Part shown: one piece after another, positions 50,039 through 59,000 of the stretch
Layout: each line of letters opens with the position of its first letter
Position numbering within the stretch: position 1 is the stretch's first letter
Assembly (NCBI RefSeq): GCF_009720365.1
Contig: NZ_ML769316.1
Span: forward strand, 62,001-126,000
From: Catellatospora paridis
GTDB taxonomy: Bacteria; Actinomycetota; Actinomycetes; Mycobacteriales; Micromonosporaceae
DNA length: 64,000 bases
Direction: 5' to 3'
The notes under the pieces: generated by a model
The model's database searches: none
Told to the model about the DNA's origin: nothing
Seen by the model: only the letters and a program-made list of their open reading frames with translations
Position numbers and translations under genes: made by a program

Positions 50039-51580
50039 CTAGAAGCGGATCAGGTCGACGAGTGGTTTGCCCAGGACGGGGACGGCCAGCGCGAGCAGCG
50101 TGTGGAGCTCTTGCACGAGCTGCGGGTCGATGGGGCGTAACCGGCCGTAGCCGGGCCAGGTCCGCACCTCGTGCTCGGCTGCCCCTCGCAGTTGCTGGTC
50201 GGTGTCGTGCAGCAGTCGCAGCGATACGGTCAGCCGGGTCCACGGGTCGCGGGCTACGCAGATCCGGAACGCGGCCATCCGCACGTTGGGCGCCTGCTCT
50301 GGTCGGAGCAGCGCCTCCAGTTCAGGCTCGTCGACTTCGGCGGCTCGTACGCTGAGTGCTGCTGCGGCGTGCCGGACCACTGCGGGGGATGGGTCGGTCA
50401 GCCGCGCGGCGAGCGCGTCGACAGGTGCGGTGCCGAGGCGGCGCAGTGCTCGCACCGCAGCGACCCGGCCGCGCGTGGCAGGGTGGGTGAGCCATGGCGT
50501 GATCAGGGCGGTGTCGGCGGCGTTGCCGGTTTCGCCAAGTCCCGCAATGACGCCCGGAGCCGGCGGCTCGGCCGCGATGAGCCGGCGGTAGTGGTCGGCC
50601 GGATCGCCGTCGCGGCGGCGCAGCGCCGCGTACGCGATCTCGCGCACCTGCGGGTGGCGGTCGGACAGGCCCGCGTCCGCGTCGAACTCCCCCGCCCGTG
50701 ACAGGCGTCGGATCGCCTCCGCGCGGATGCTGCCGGTGCGGCTGGTACGCAAAATCCGCAGTACGGACAGGTCCGCGTCGGCGTTCATCGCCGCGTCGGC
50801 ACAGCTCCGCCGTACCCCGAGATCGGGGTCGGCGAACGCCGCGGTGAGCAGGCGGGGCACATCGATGCGCCCGCCAGCGATGGCGATCCGGTATGCAACT
50901 CGGCGCAACCGCGGGTGTGCGGTGGACAGCAACGCCGCCAGTCCGTGGTCGGGCAGTCGGGGCACGAGCCGCTCGATCTGTTCCATGAGCCAGCCACCGT
51001 GTCTGCGGGCATGCAGAGTCAGCGCAAGGTCGGCGGTCAGCCGCAGCCGTGCGATGTCCAGGTCGTCGGTGAGTTGACGGCTGAGCGCAGTGCGGGCGGC
51101 CTCGCGTACCGGGTGCGCCCAGTCGGCGCAGCGCAGGGCCAGTACGGCTATCGCTGCCGGGTGGCCGTGCTCGGCGAGGCGGATCGCTGCGGCCTCGCGC
51201 AGCCGCCCGTCGTGGTGGCAGCCGGCGCCGATGAGGGTGACAAGGTCTGCGGTGTCCTCGGCGAGTGCGCTTGCGGCCTGTTGCGACCAGCGCTGCACCC
51301 ACCACGACTTCGCGCGCAGTGCCTCGTCGAACCGTGCCCACCAGCTGCCCGACGAAGCCGCCAGGATCTGCAGCGCCGTCGCGCGCTGAGCATCGTCGCC
51401 GTCACGAGCAGCGCTGTAGTAGCCGGTCGCGACGCCGCCCGGGTCAGCGTGGGGGTCACTGAGCGACTGCGCCAGTCGCGCCGGCTCGGCAGGCAGCGGC
51501 AGGTAATCGGGATCTGCGACATAGGCCGCAGGCTGGGGTGGTTCCAGCAGCCAGCGTCTGAGTCGTGCGCCGATCGTCAT
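50039..51580 (-). CDS. HEAT-repeat protein
   Basis: 513 aa from ATG 51580. After a short N-terminal region ('MTIGARLRRWLLEPPQPAAY') the protein consists of repeated helical pairs of about 30 residues with the HEAT pattern: 'RLREAAAIRLAEHGHPAAIA', 'AHPVREAARTALSR', 'DLGVRRSCADAAMNADADLS', 'RHPQVREIAYAALRRRDGD', 'ATRGRVAAVRALRRLGTAPV', 'SPAVVRHAAAALSVRAAEVD'. Such solenoids are scaffolds for protein or nucleic-acid binding. It stands between the restriction-modification locus and IS701. Actinomycete genomes carry many such proteins outside defence islands, so a defence role is not implied. Confidence 0.85.
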   Translation of the reverse strand: MTIGARLRRWLLEPPQPAAYVADPDYLPLPAEPARLAQSLSDPHADPGGVATGYYSAARDGDDAQRATALQILAASSGSWWARFDEALRAKSWWVQRWSQQAASALAEDTADLVTLIGAGCHHDGRLREAAAIRLAEHGHPAAIAVLALRCADWAHPVREAARTALSRQLTDDLDIARLRLTADLALTLHARRHGGWLMEQIERLVPRLPDHGLAALLSTAHPRLRRVAYRIAIAGGRIDVPRLLTAAFADPDLGVRRSCADAAMNADADLSVLRILRTSRTGSIRAEAIRRLSRAGEFDADAGLSDRHPQVREIAYAALRRRDGDPADHYRRLIAAEPPAPGVIAGLGETGNAADTALITPWLTHPATRGRVAAVRALRRLGTAPVDALAARLTDPSPAVVRHAAAALSVRAAEVDEPELEALLRPEQAPNVRMAAFRICVARDPWTRLTVSLRLLHDTDQQLRGAAEHEVRTWPGYGRLRPIDPQLVQELHTLLALAVPVLGKPLVDLIRF

Positions 51581-51722
51581 CGCATACCCCCGTGGGCGCC
51601 GCCGCGGCCGGTCCACGGTGACGTGCGCAATTCTGCGGACGAGACGAGAAGGCACGCCAGCGGATATCCGTCGCCCGCGATCACACTGGCCCACCCATGA
51701 GCACAGGCGGATGACCTACTTG

Positions 51723-53035
51723 CTAGTACTCCAGTTGCAGTTTGCCTTTCGAGTATCTGTGCTGGTAGTGGCCTAGTTTTGCCCTGTGTTGATGGGCTCG
51801 ACGCCACCATGACCATCGATTGACTTGATCGTTGGTGGGGGTCGCGGCGGTCAGGTGTGCCAGGAGACGGCGGACCTCGGCGAGGGTGAGCGGGATGAGC
51901 CCAGGTCGCCCGGCGCCCCCTTTTTCGCCTGGTCGGCGGTGACGGCGAGGAAGGCGTGGGCCAGCATGACGAGCGTGATGTAGCGGTACCAGCCGGGGTA
52001 TTTGCGGACCTGGTATTCGTCGAGTCCGACCTGGCCTTTGGCGCTTTGAAAGCATTCCTCGATGGACCATCTGGCTCCGGCGACCCGGATCAGCTCCTCG
52101 TCAAGGGTGTCGTCGGGTCCGTAGCAGAGGTAGAACGCAAGTTCGGCGGGATTGGCGATCGATCGGCGGATCAGCAGCCATCGGGTGTGTCCGTGGTCGG
52201 CGGTTCCGGTGTCGGGCAGGGTCGCTGCGGCCCAGTCGTAGAGGCGTGGCCCTTTGGCTCCGTTGCCGCAGCTGCGGCGCTTCCAGGCTTCTTCGGGCGC
52301 GAAGGCGATCAGGGCGTCGGCGCGGGCCGAGCCGCCTTCGGTAGGGATCTTCTGGCTGCGCGGCACCGCCAGGACGTAGCCGACGCGCAGCTCTTGAAGA
52401 GCAAGGCGGAACTTGGAGTCCTGGCCATACGCCTCGTCTGCGGTCACCCACCGGGCGGGCATCCCGGCCCGCAGCGCCCGTTCGACCATCCGCAGTCCCA
52501 ACGCCGGCTTGGTCGCGAAGGTGATGTGGTCGTCGACGCCTGCCTCGCGGCGTCGCGGCAGATCCTCGCACCAGCCGCGGGGCAGGTAGAGCTCCCGATC
52601 GATCAGCGTCCTGCCGTGTCGGCCCGCATAAGCCAGGAACACGCCGAGCTGGCAGTTCTCGGTCCGTCCGGCGGTGCCGGAGTACTGGCGTTGAACGCCG
52701 GCGGACTTGACGCCCTTCTTGAGAAACCCCGTCTCATCGACGATCAGGACGCCGTCGGGGTCACCGAGGTGCTCACGGACGTAGTCGCGCAGGTCGTCTC
52801 GGACCTGGTCCGGGTCCCAGCAGGAGCCGTTGAGAAGCCGTTGCATGCCCCACGGCGTTGCTTCGCCAGCGGTCTCGGCGATCGTCCAGCCGTTCTTGCC
52901 GGCGATCGGCGACAGCAAAGCGAGCAGGTACGAACGAACTCTTCTGCGTGGTTCGGCCCGGTAGAACCGGCCGGCGATACGCGCCATCAGGTCGTCGAAC
53001 GACGCCGTCCAGCCGTGAAGGTCATCAAGAGCCAC
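51723..53035 (-). pseudogene. IS701-family transposase, C-terminus in another frame
   Basis: The main frame (394 codons, start ATG 53035) carries IS701 features: 'LLSPIAGKNGWTIAETAGEA', 'VLIVDETGFLKKGVKSAGVQ' (first Asp), 'ARWVTADEAYGQD' (second Asp), 'RWSIEECFQSAKGQVGLDEY' (Glu). After 'AFLAVTADQAKKGAPG' the frame ends early at 51851. The expected C-terminus ('LIPLTLAEVRRLLAHLTAAT', ending 'YSKGKLQLEY') continues in the frame one base back, to a stop at 51723. The switch point is an AAAAAGGGGG run (near 51915-51924), which could be a programmed -1 site, a mutation, or a sequencing indel. All catalytic residues lie before the shift, so a shortened protein might still act. Confidence 0.85.
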
Positions 53036-53072
53036 AAGCGCGGGAGTCTACATAGGATGATCGATCTGGCTG

Positions 53073-53260
53073 GCGACGGCCTGGCTCGTCCCGCTCACAG
53101 TCGCCGAGGTCCGCCGTCTCCTGGCACACCTGACCGCCGCGACCTCCACCAACGATCAAGTCAATCGATGGTCATGGTGGCGTCGAGCCCATCAACACAG
53201 GGCAAACTATGCCACTACCAGCACAGATACTCGAAAGGCAAACTGCAACTGGAGTACTAG
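53073..53260 (+). pseudogene. inverted copy of the IS701 transposase 3' end
   Basis: This segment is nearly identical to the reverse complement of 51723-51910: 'EVRRLLAHLTAATSTNDQVN', 'RWSWWRRAHQHRA' and the terminal CTGCAACTGGAGTACTAG. A single-base loss (caaactatg against caaaactagg) breaks the last codons. It is non-functional as a gene but supplies a terminal repeat to the element. Confidence 0.85.
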
Positions 53261-53373
53261 GACGCGTCGAAGCCTGACTCACCCGCGTGACCTGGAAGCC
53301 ACCGACGCGACAATGGCGGCGCCGCGCCCTTGCCTGCTTAGGACGGCCACTAGGCCGCACGAACCGTGATCAA

Positions 53374-53416
53374 CGCCGTTCGGCGCTCTCCAGTCCGTTC
53401 GAGGTCTGTTCAGGGG
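53374..53416. repeat. GTTC-type repeats beside the second integrase
   Basis: The sequence gccgttcggcgctctccagt, then ccgttcgaggtctgttcagg, shares GCCGTTCGGCG and GTCTGTTCAGGG with the repeat block at 1644-1689. It starts 15 bp beyond the integrase stop. Interpreted as arm-type integrase sites or an att region; this is inference. Confidence 0.4.
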
Positions 53417-53430
53417 CAACTCTGTTTCCC

Positions 53431-54537
53431 TTATTCTCCCCGCTCCCCCGGCGCGCGGACGACGGGCCCGGACGCCGCGGCACAGGTGATGGCACACCGT
53501 AGGCGTTCGTCCAACTCAAGCGGGTGGCGCTCGTTGGTGTAGGCGGCTAGCGCCATGGCTACCTCGTACACGTCGGCTCTGACGTAGGTCGCTGTGGCGC
53601 CGGCGTTGCCCTTTCCGTCGTGGCCGGCGTAGGCCCTGGCGATGCCGTAGCCGAACGTGCGCTCGACCCAGGTGAGTGTCGTGTGACGCAGCCAGTGGGT
53701 GCTGACCTGCTGGACAGCCACCCACGGAAGGTGCTTGCCGATCTGCAGCCACAGGCTGTCATACCTACGACGTGTGACCGGTTCGCCTTTGCGGCTGCGC
53801 AGGAGTTGGCCGAGGGGGTCGTCGACTCCCCTCTCCCCCTCGTGCGCCAGTAGCCGGCTCATCAGACTGGGAGAAACGGGCTGCCAGCGCTCGGTTCCGC
53901 CCTTCTCACGTAACCGCACGAGGCACTGTGACGCGTCGAGGTCACACCCGCGCAACGCAAGCGCGCCGCCGCGGCGGCACGCTGTTTGTGAGTGCAGATC
54001 GATCAGCAAGGTGTCAAGATCGGGGTCCTTGCCGGTCTCTTCCGCGGCTCGCCTGATCTGCTCGAGTTCGCCGGCCCGCAGCGCCCGTCGGGTGCTCGCC
54101 AGTCGTCGCGGTTTGGCGACCCGTAGCGCGGGATTGGCTCGGTCGAGGATCAGCCCGTCTGCCACCGCGGATCGGTAGAGGCAGCGCAGCGACGCGATCA
54201 GGTGTTCGGCGGCGGATCGTCCGCCTCGGGCGTTGCGCCTGATGACGAGCTGCTCTTTCATGCGTTCGGCCAGCTCTCTGATCTCCAGGGGCGTCGGCTC
54301 GTCGAGTCGCCGACCGCCCCAAGCCGACCGCACGCGGTTCCAGTACGTTTCGTACACCCTCAGCGTCCCGACGCTGACGGATTTGGATACACGGTCGATG
54401 TAATCGTCGAAGGTGGGAACATGCTGCGGCGCTTCGGCGGAACGGTCGGTGAGCTGTTCAGGGCTGATCCCCAGCCGGGCGAGGAGTAGGCGAGCCGCCT
54501 CCAGTTCGCGTGCTGACGGGTCGTTGGACTGATTCAT
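53431..54537 (-). CDS. int: tyrosine recombinase / integrase
   Basis: 368 aa from ATG 54537. A SAM-like core-binding domain ('TFDDYIDRVSKSVSVGTLRV') precedes a catalytic domain with Arg in 'HSQTACRRGGALALRG', the HxxR box 'STHWLRHTTLTWVERTFG', 'AYAGHDGKGNAGATATYVRA' (His and probable Tyr). It is of the actinomycete XerC/D-like integrase group. Its start overlaps the AbrB-like gene by 4 nt, indicating coupled expression. A GTTC repeat block lies just past its stop. It has no obvious relation to the integrase at 1826-2980 beyond the fold. Confidence 0.9.
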   Translation of the reverse strand: MNQSNDPSARELEAARLLLARLGISPEQLTDRSAEAPQHVPTFDDYIDRVSKSVSVGTLRVYETYWNRVRSAWGGRRLDEPTPLEIRELAERMKEQLVIRRNARGGRSAAEHLIASLRCLYRSAVADGLILDRANPALRVAKPRRLASTRRALRAGELEQIRRAAEETGKDPDLDTLLIDLHSQTACRRGGALALRGCDLDASQCLVRLREKGGTERWQPVSPSLMSRLLAHEGERGVDDPLGQLLRSRKGEPVTRRRYDSLWLQIGKHLPWVAVQQVSTHWLRHTTLTWVERTFGYGIARAYAGHDGKGNAGATATYVRADVYEVAMALAAYTNERHPLELDERLRCAITCAAASGPVVRAPGERGE

Positions 54538-54887
54538 CGGCCTGTCCCGGTTCTGATGGTGGTGTGGTAACTCGACACCATGTAGTCGAGCGCAGCCGAG
54601 GTGTAGGCCGCGATCATGTCCGCGTCGGGCAGAGCTGCCACGAGTAGCGTGTCGCCGATGCTCGTCCGGAGGCGATGACGAATGATCGCCGGCAGTCGCA
54701 GGTGACCCTGCCGAGTGATCACGTAGGGCCCGTGCCGTTGAACCAGGATGATCCCGCTGTGCCGATCGGCGGTGATCGAGACAGGCAGGCCTGCCGGCCA
54801 GCCGAGACACCTAACAGGTGTTCGATCGGCAAGGCGACCGCTGGCGTCGATGGTGGTCGTGACGTAATGGGGCGAGCTGATGGTCAT
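54534..54887 (-). CDS. AbrB/SpoVT-like DNA-binding protein
   Basis: 117 aa. The C-terminal half matches the swapped-hairpin AbrB/MazE/SpoVT fold: 'VITRQGHLRLPAIIRHRLRT' then 'SIGDTLLVAALPDADMIAAY'. The N-terminal 'TTTIDASGRLADRTPVRCLG' forms a companion beta segment often found in actinomycete recombination cassettes. TGA overlaps the integrase ATG (ATGA), so the pair is translationally coupled. It probably regulates the integrase or acts as a recombination directionality factor. Confidence 0.82.
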   Translation of the reverse strand: MTISSPHYVTTTIDASGRLADRTPVRCLGWPAGLPVSITADRHSGIILVQRHGPYVITRQGHLRLPAIIRHRLRTSIGDTLLVAALPDADMIAAYTSAALDYMVSSYHTTIRTGTGR

Positions 54888-55259
54888 GGCTGTGTTCCCG
54901 CAATGCGTCAGGTGGACGTGGGTTGCCGTCGAGCTGACTTCTCAATCGAGACACTCGTCCCAGACGGCCAGGCCGAGATGCCAGTTCTCGCGTTCCGACC
55001 CAGCACAGATCCGTGACCTTGACCGCTGCTGCTGCAATCAGAACGCTCGGGCGTGGCGTTCGATTGTTTGCAGCGCCTTCGGCCCGCCGGGTGTGGCTGG
55101 CTCAAGGCCTCCGCGCCGTCAGGCATCATTCTCGCCGGGTCCGACAAGGTTTGCTACAAGAGCACCGCACATTCATACACTCGGTTGACAACGCGGCTCA
55201 GGTACGTAGGCCGACCCCCTACGCATGCCTGCCCGGGATCCACCCCGCATTGGTGCGCT
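54888..55259. other. intergenic region, no gene seen
   Basis: About 370 bp upstream of the AbrB-integrase cassette. The open frames on both strands have no ribosome-binding site or coding-like composition. The promoter of the cassette should be here. Confidence 0.4.
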
Positions 55260-55687
55260 GATCAGCGGCCTTACCACCACCTACGGGAAGTAACCCGCAA
55301 CGACGTGACCGCCTTCCTTGCCAGGAGTACGTCTGCCTGCGACTCGCGCAAGCTTGAAATCGCTGTTCGGCTGGGGCCGGGCACCACAAGATCGTCTTCT
55401 AGAACCCGACCTGCTGCGTTCGGCGTCCGACCAAAAGCACCCGACCTGGCAACACCGGACGCAGGACGACATCGACCAAGCTGTACGCACACGGACTACC
55501 ACCGCAGTAGAGTTCTTCGTCGTTCTCGCCGCTATCCCCGCCGCCGTCCTGGCCAGATCTGAGCCCTGCTGCTTGGCCACGTCGACCTGACCGAGCGACG
55601 CACCACCATCGCCAGCCATGACCGGCCACTCGACGAACTGCCCTTGCGCATCCTCTCCACTGGTGGCACCGAACGCCGCCGTCGCTG
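55260..55687 (+). pseudogene. tyrosine-recombinase relic
   Basis: Pieces of an actinomycete integrase are readable in changing frames: 'YHHLREVTRNDVTAFLARS', then 'ATRASLKSLFGWGRAPQDRL' with 'LEPDLLRS', 'AVEFFVVLAAIPAAVLARS', and 'LLGHVDLTERRTTIASHDRP' with 'LDELPLRILSTGGTERRRR'. These correspond to the core-binding and early catalytic parts of that family. The active-site HxxR/Tyr region is gone and several frameshifts are present. It is directly followed by the second methylase relic. Confidence 0.65.
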
Positions 55688-55787
55688 ACCGAACGCCGCC
55701 AACCCGGCGAGTCGCCGCGAACTTACGGGTCCGTTGACGCATGAAGGCCTGAACGGACTCACAGGCTCCCGCCATAGCACCCGCGAG

Positions 55788-56070
55788 TTAGAGCCGACCT
55801 GCGGACTTTCGCGGGCACCGCAAACGACCACGTCCTGATATGCCATAAGCGCGTGCGGCACACCGCCCCCGATCGCCTTACGAACCGAGTACAGCGGGAA
55901 GAGCGACGCCCGGGCGCTTAGCCGTCCTTCGCGGCCCGCGGCCAGCAAAACCACGCGCCGCTCGGCATGGTGGCGTCGCCGGCTTATACCTTCCCGCTGC
56001 CGGTGGCGCCGCGGGTCGCGGCGTGGGTGAGGTGGGCGCCGGGGATGTCGGCCCAGGCGGGCTTGGCTCA
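55788..56070 (-). pseudogene. second relic of the DNA methylase (copy of 27.9 kb)
   Basis: The minus strand reads 'FPLYSVRKAIGGGVPHALMA' and 'YQDVVVCG', closely matching the C-terminus of the methylase relic at 27859, including DNA-level similarity that starts upstream (55710 against 27781). After about 55965 the match jumps to a segment corresponding to 28369-28460 ('AGSGKVY' region), so about 300 bp have been deleted in this copy. Same orientation as the first relic. Confidence 0.75.
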
Positions 56071-56097
56071 TTTCCTGCAGTGTTGGCCAGGTTGCCG

Positions 56098-59000
56098 TCA
56101 GAGACTTGACCGATCGCTTGGCTGGCGCCCCGTCAGCAGATCCGTGAGTTGCCGGTCGGCGGGTGCCTGCCAGACCTGGTCAGAGCCGAATGCCCGGTAC
56201 CGCACCTTAGCGAGATCGCCCCTTCCTGCGAGGTCGAAGCCGTCGAAGCATGACAACGACCATTCACCGCGTGACTCGCCTTGCCGTGCAACCAGCCAGG
56301 GCAGCATCGGGATCCAAGAACTCTGCGGCCGCCACAGCCCCACGGAGTCACGATCGACCGGAAGAGCACTGCTCATGGTGACGCTCGGCAGCACGGGGCC
56401 AGGTCCGGTGACCCGGGCGGCCGTGATGAAAAACTGCTTATCGTCATAGTCCAGGCTCTGCCGGATTAGAACCGCGTCGGGGGCTACCTGCGCAAATCCG
56501 ACAGCGAGCTGATCGAGTACCTGCGTTGTGAGGTTCAGCATGCGGTCGAGTTCGTCGCGGCGCGGCTCGGCGCCGTGGCCGACGTTGTTGCGATCGGTGA
56601 CGACGGCCCTGAGTCGGTCGGCATCAACGTGGCGCAGGACCTGGTGGGTGTATGCGTTCCTGTCTGGCAGTCGCTGCAGCCGTTGGGCTAGGCCACGCCA
56701 TCTGCCCATGGTCATGTTGTTGGACACGGCGCTGGCAGGTGCGAGGGGTGTCTCGCCGACCGCCGTCTCGCCCAGGCCGATGCAGCACAGGAAACGCAGC
56801 GAGTCCTCTACGGCGCGGTGGCCGAAGCGCAGCTTGAGGTTGAGGTCGCCCTCGGCCTGAAAGCGCTGGATCCCGAGCACGAACGGCAGCGGTAGGCGGT
56901 GGACGTCGGCTATGGCGTTTCGCTGGTGTTCGGCCATGACAGCCTCGAGTCGGGGGGTCAGGTCCTCGCTCGCCTGGGCCTTGACCACGTATGCCTTCGC
57001 GCCGCCGTTGAGGGCGTCGATTGTCTGCGCTTGTCCACCCTCGCCGGATAGCACCACCACCGGTGTGCGTAGACCACGGGCGCGTATCTGGTCAAGCAGC
57101 CAGATACCGCCCCAGGTGCCCGGTGGCATCTGCAGGTCGCTCACGATCACGTCGTATGACTGTTCGTCGAGTCGTGCGAGTGCGCTGGTTCCGTCCGCGG
57201 CGAAGTCGATGACGTCGGCGACGCTCTCGATGTGCTGTGCGATCGTGTGCGCTACGTTCTGCTGGTCGTCGACGAACAGCACGCGCCATTTCCCGCGTCC
57301 GACGATCGTCGGTTCAGGCGTGCCGGTTTCGCTCGTCTCCTCAGGCGTGCCGTGCGACTCCACTGGAATGTTGGTCTCCTCGTCGTCCTGGTCTGCTGCC
57401 GGGGCCGGGGATGGGTCCTCGGTGAGGCCTTGCACAGGCAGCCGGATTAGCCATCGCACGCCGCGGTCGGTAGGCAGGTAGCTCATGCCCGCACGCATCC
57501 GGCGCAGGGTGTTGCCCACCAGCCACAACCCGAGGCCGGACCCGTGGTTCTTAGACGACGGGACCGTCTCGTCGCGCATGAATGCCTCCCGGACACGTGG
57601 TGGCAAGCCGGGGCCGTCATCCTCCACCACGATGGCGACATGTCCGGGTTCGGAGTGCCAGTCCACCGAGATGACACCGCCTTCGGCGAGTGCCTCGGCG
57701 GCGTTCTTGACTAGGTTGTCGAGTACCTCGGTGAGCAACGACGGCGCGACCTGGATTTCGAGCAGACCCGTTCGGCTCGGTGGAGTGAGCCGTAGCCCCG
57801 TCCTCAGCCGCAGCATCTGCCCGGCGCAGTACTCGTCGAGCCAGCGCCCGATCTCTATCGTCTCTTCGCCGGTGTGGCCGGCAGTGCCCCTGGTCCGGCT
57901 AAGGTGCCCTGCCAGCTGGCAGGCAGACTGGTGGTGGGCGACCGCGTCGGCCAGCTTCCGCAACCGCGACAGGCGGTCGCCGGTCCGGGCACGGCGTGCT
58001 GCGTCCTCCAAGCACACCAAATCGTTCTTTAGACGGTGCAGCACGTTGGCTAGCTGCCTGAGCTGGCTGTGGTCGATAGGGCTGCCACTTGCCAGCAGCC
58101 CGACAGCGGCCACCGAGCGGTGGTCGGTCTCTGGTATGAACCGTGCGGTAATCGCGAACTTGGCGGGTTCGACGAAGATCTGGACGCCCGGCACCAGCTC
58201 GGTGAGCAGGTCGGCAAGCGGCCGGATCCGGTCCTGCTGGTCCGGTTGTGCAAGGGCGCATTCGACTCGTACGCCGTCGCCAAGCACCCGGACGGCTACC
58301 GCCTGACTAGCGTCATCAGCGCCGGTCGTGCGCCGCAGCCAGTTCATGCATTCATCGATCGCGGCGGCCTCGCCCGGTCCCAGTACCAGGTCGGTTGATG
58401 GCCCACCGGCAGTTTCTTTAGGCGATGACTGCTGCCACCTGGCGACAAGTTCTGCGATCGGCTCGCGGCGCCTGGTTGTCGCAGCTCGTAGCGCGGCGGT
58501 CACCGCCAGCATCTGGTCCCATTCGGCAGCGGCACGTACTTCCACCTCGCCTTCGGGGTCGAGGCCCATGACCCAGGTCGCGACGCTGTGCACAGCCTGC
58601 TCTAGGCGGCGGCCCCGCGAGGTGGTCCAGACGCCTCGGTAGATCGAGCACAGTTGTTCGTAAGTGGTCTCCGGCATCGGACCGAGGATCTCGTCGACGC
58701 TTTCCGCCCAAGTCAGGAATGCATCGATGCCGTTGACTGCAGCGGATCTGATCCGATCTAGGCCGAGTAGGCCGTCGTTGACGCACCGCTGCAGGCGGCG
58801 ACCAGACAGCTGCGGGAACTGCTCGATCATGGTTTGGATGAGTGCGGCGCTCTGGGCACGCTCGGCGCTTGTCAAGCGAGTGCCGTCGTCACCGGACCCG
58901 AGTGCGAAAAGTCGCAGCAGGTGGTGTGCGGCCTGTTGCGATGCTCCGGATTTTCCGGAGGTGGGGCCTCCCGCGCCCGCGAGGACTATGTCTCCCAGGG

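Larger units (their letters stand above)
51723..53260 (-). mobile_element. IS701-family element with inverted-duplicated end
   Basis: The left end at 51723 starts CTAGTACTCCAGTTGCAG and the right end at 53260 is its exact inverse, CTGCAACTGGAGTACTAG. The outermost CTAG fits the 4-bp target duplication of IS701 elements. Unusually, the right end is not the natural 5' end of the element but an inverted copy (about 188 bp) of the transposase 3' end, so the whole unit is bounded by long inverted repeats. Confidence 0.8.

Noticed and set aside
51956-53260. 434-codon plus-strand open frame over IS701
   Set aside because: Mostly antisense of the transposase; only its last 60 codons coincide with the inverted 3' copy, and in the wrong frame.
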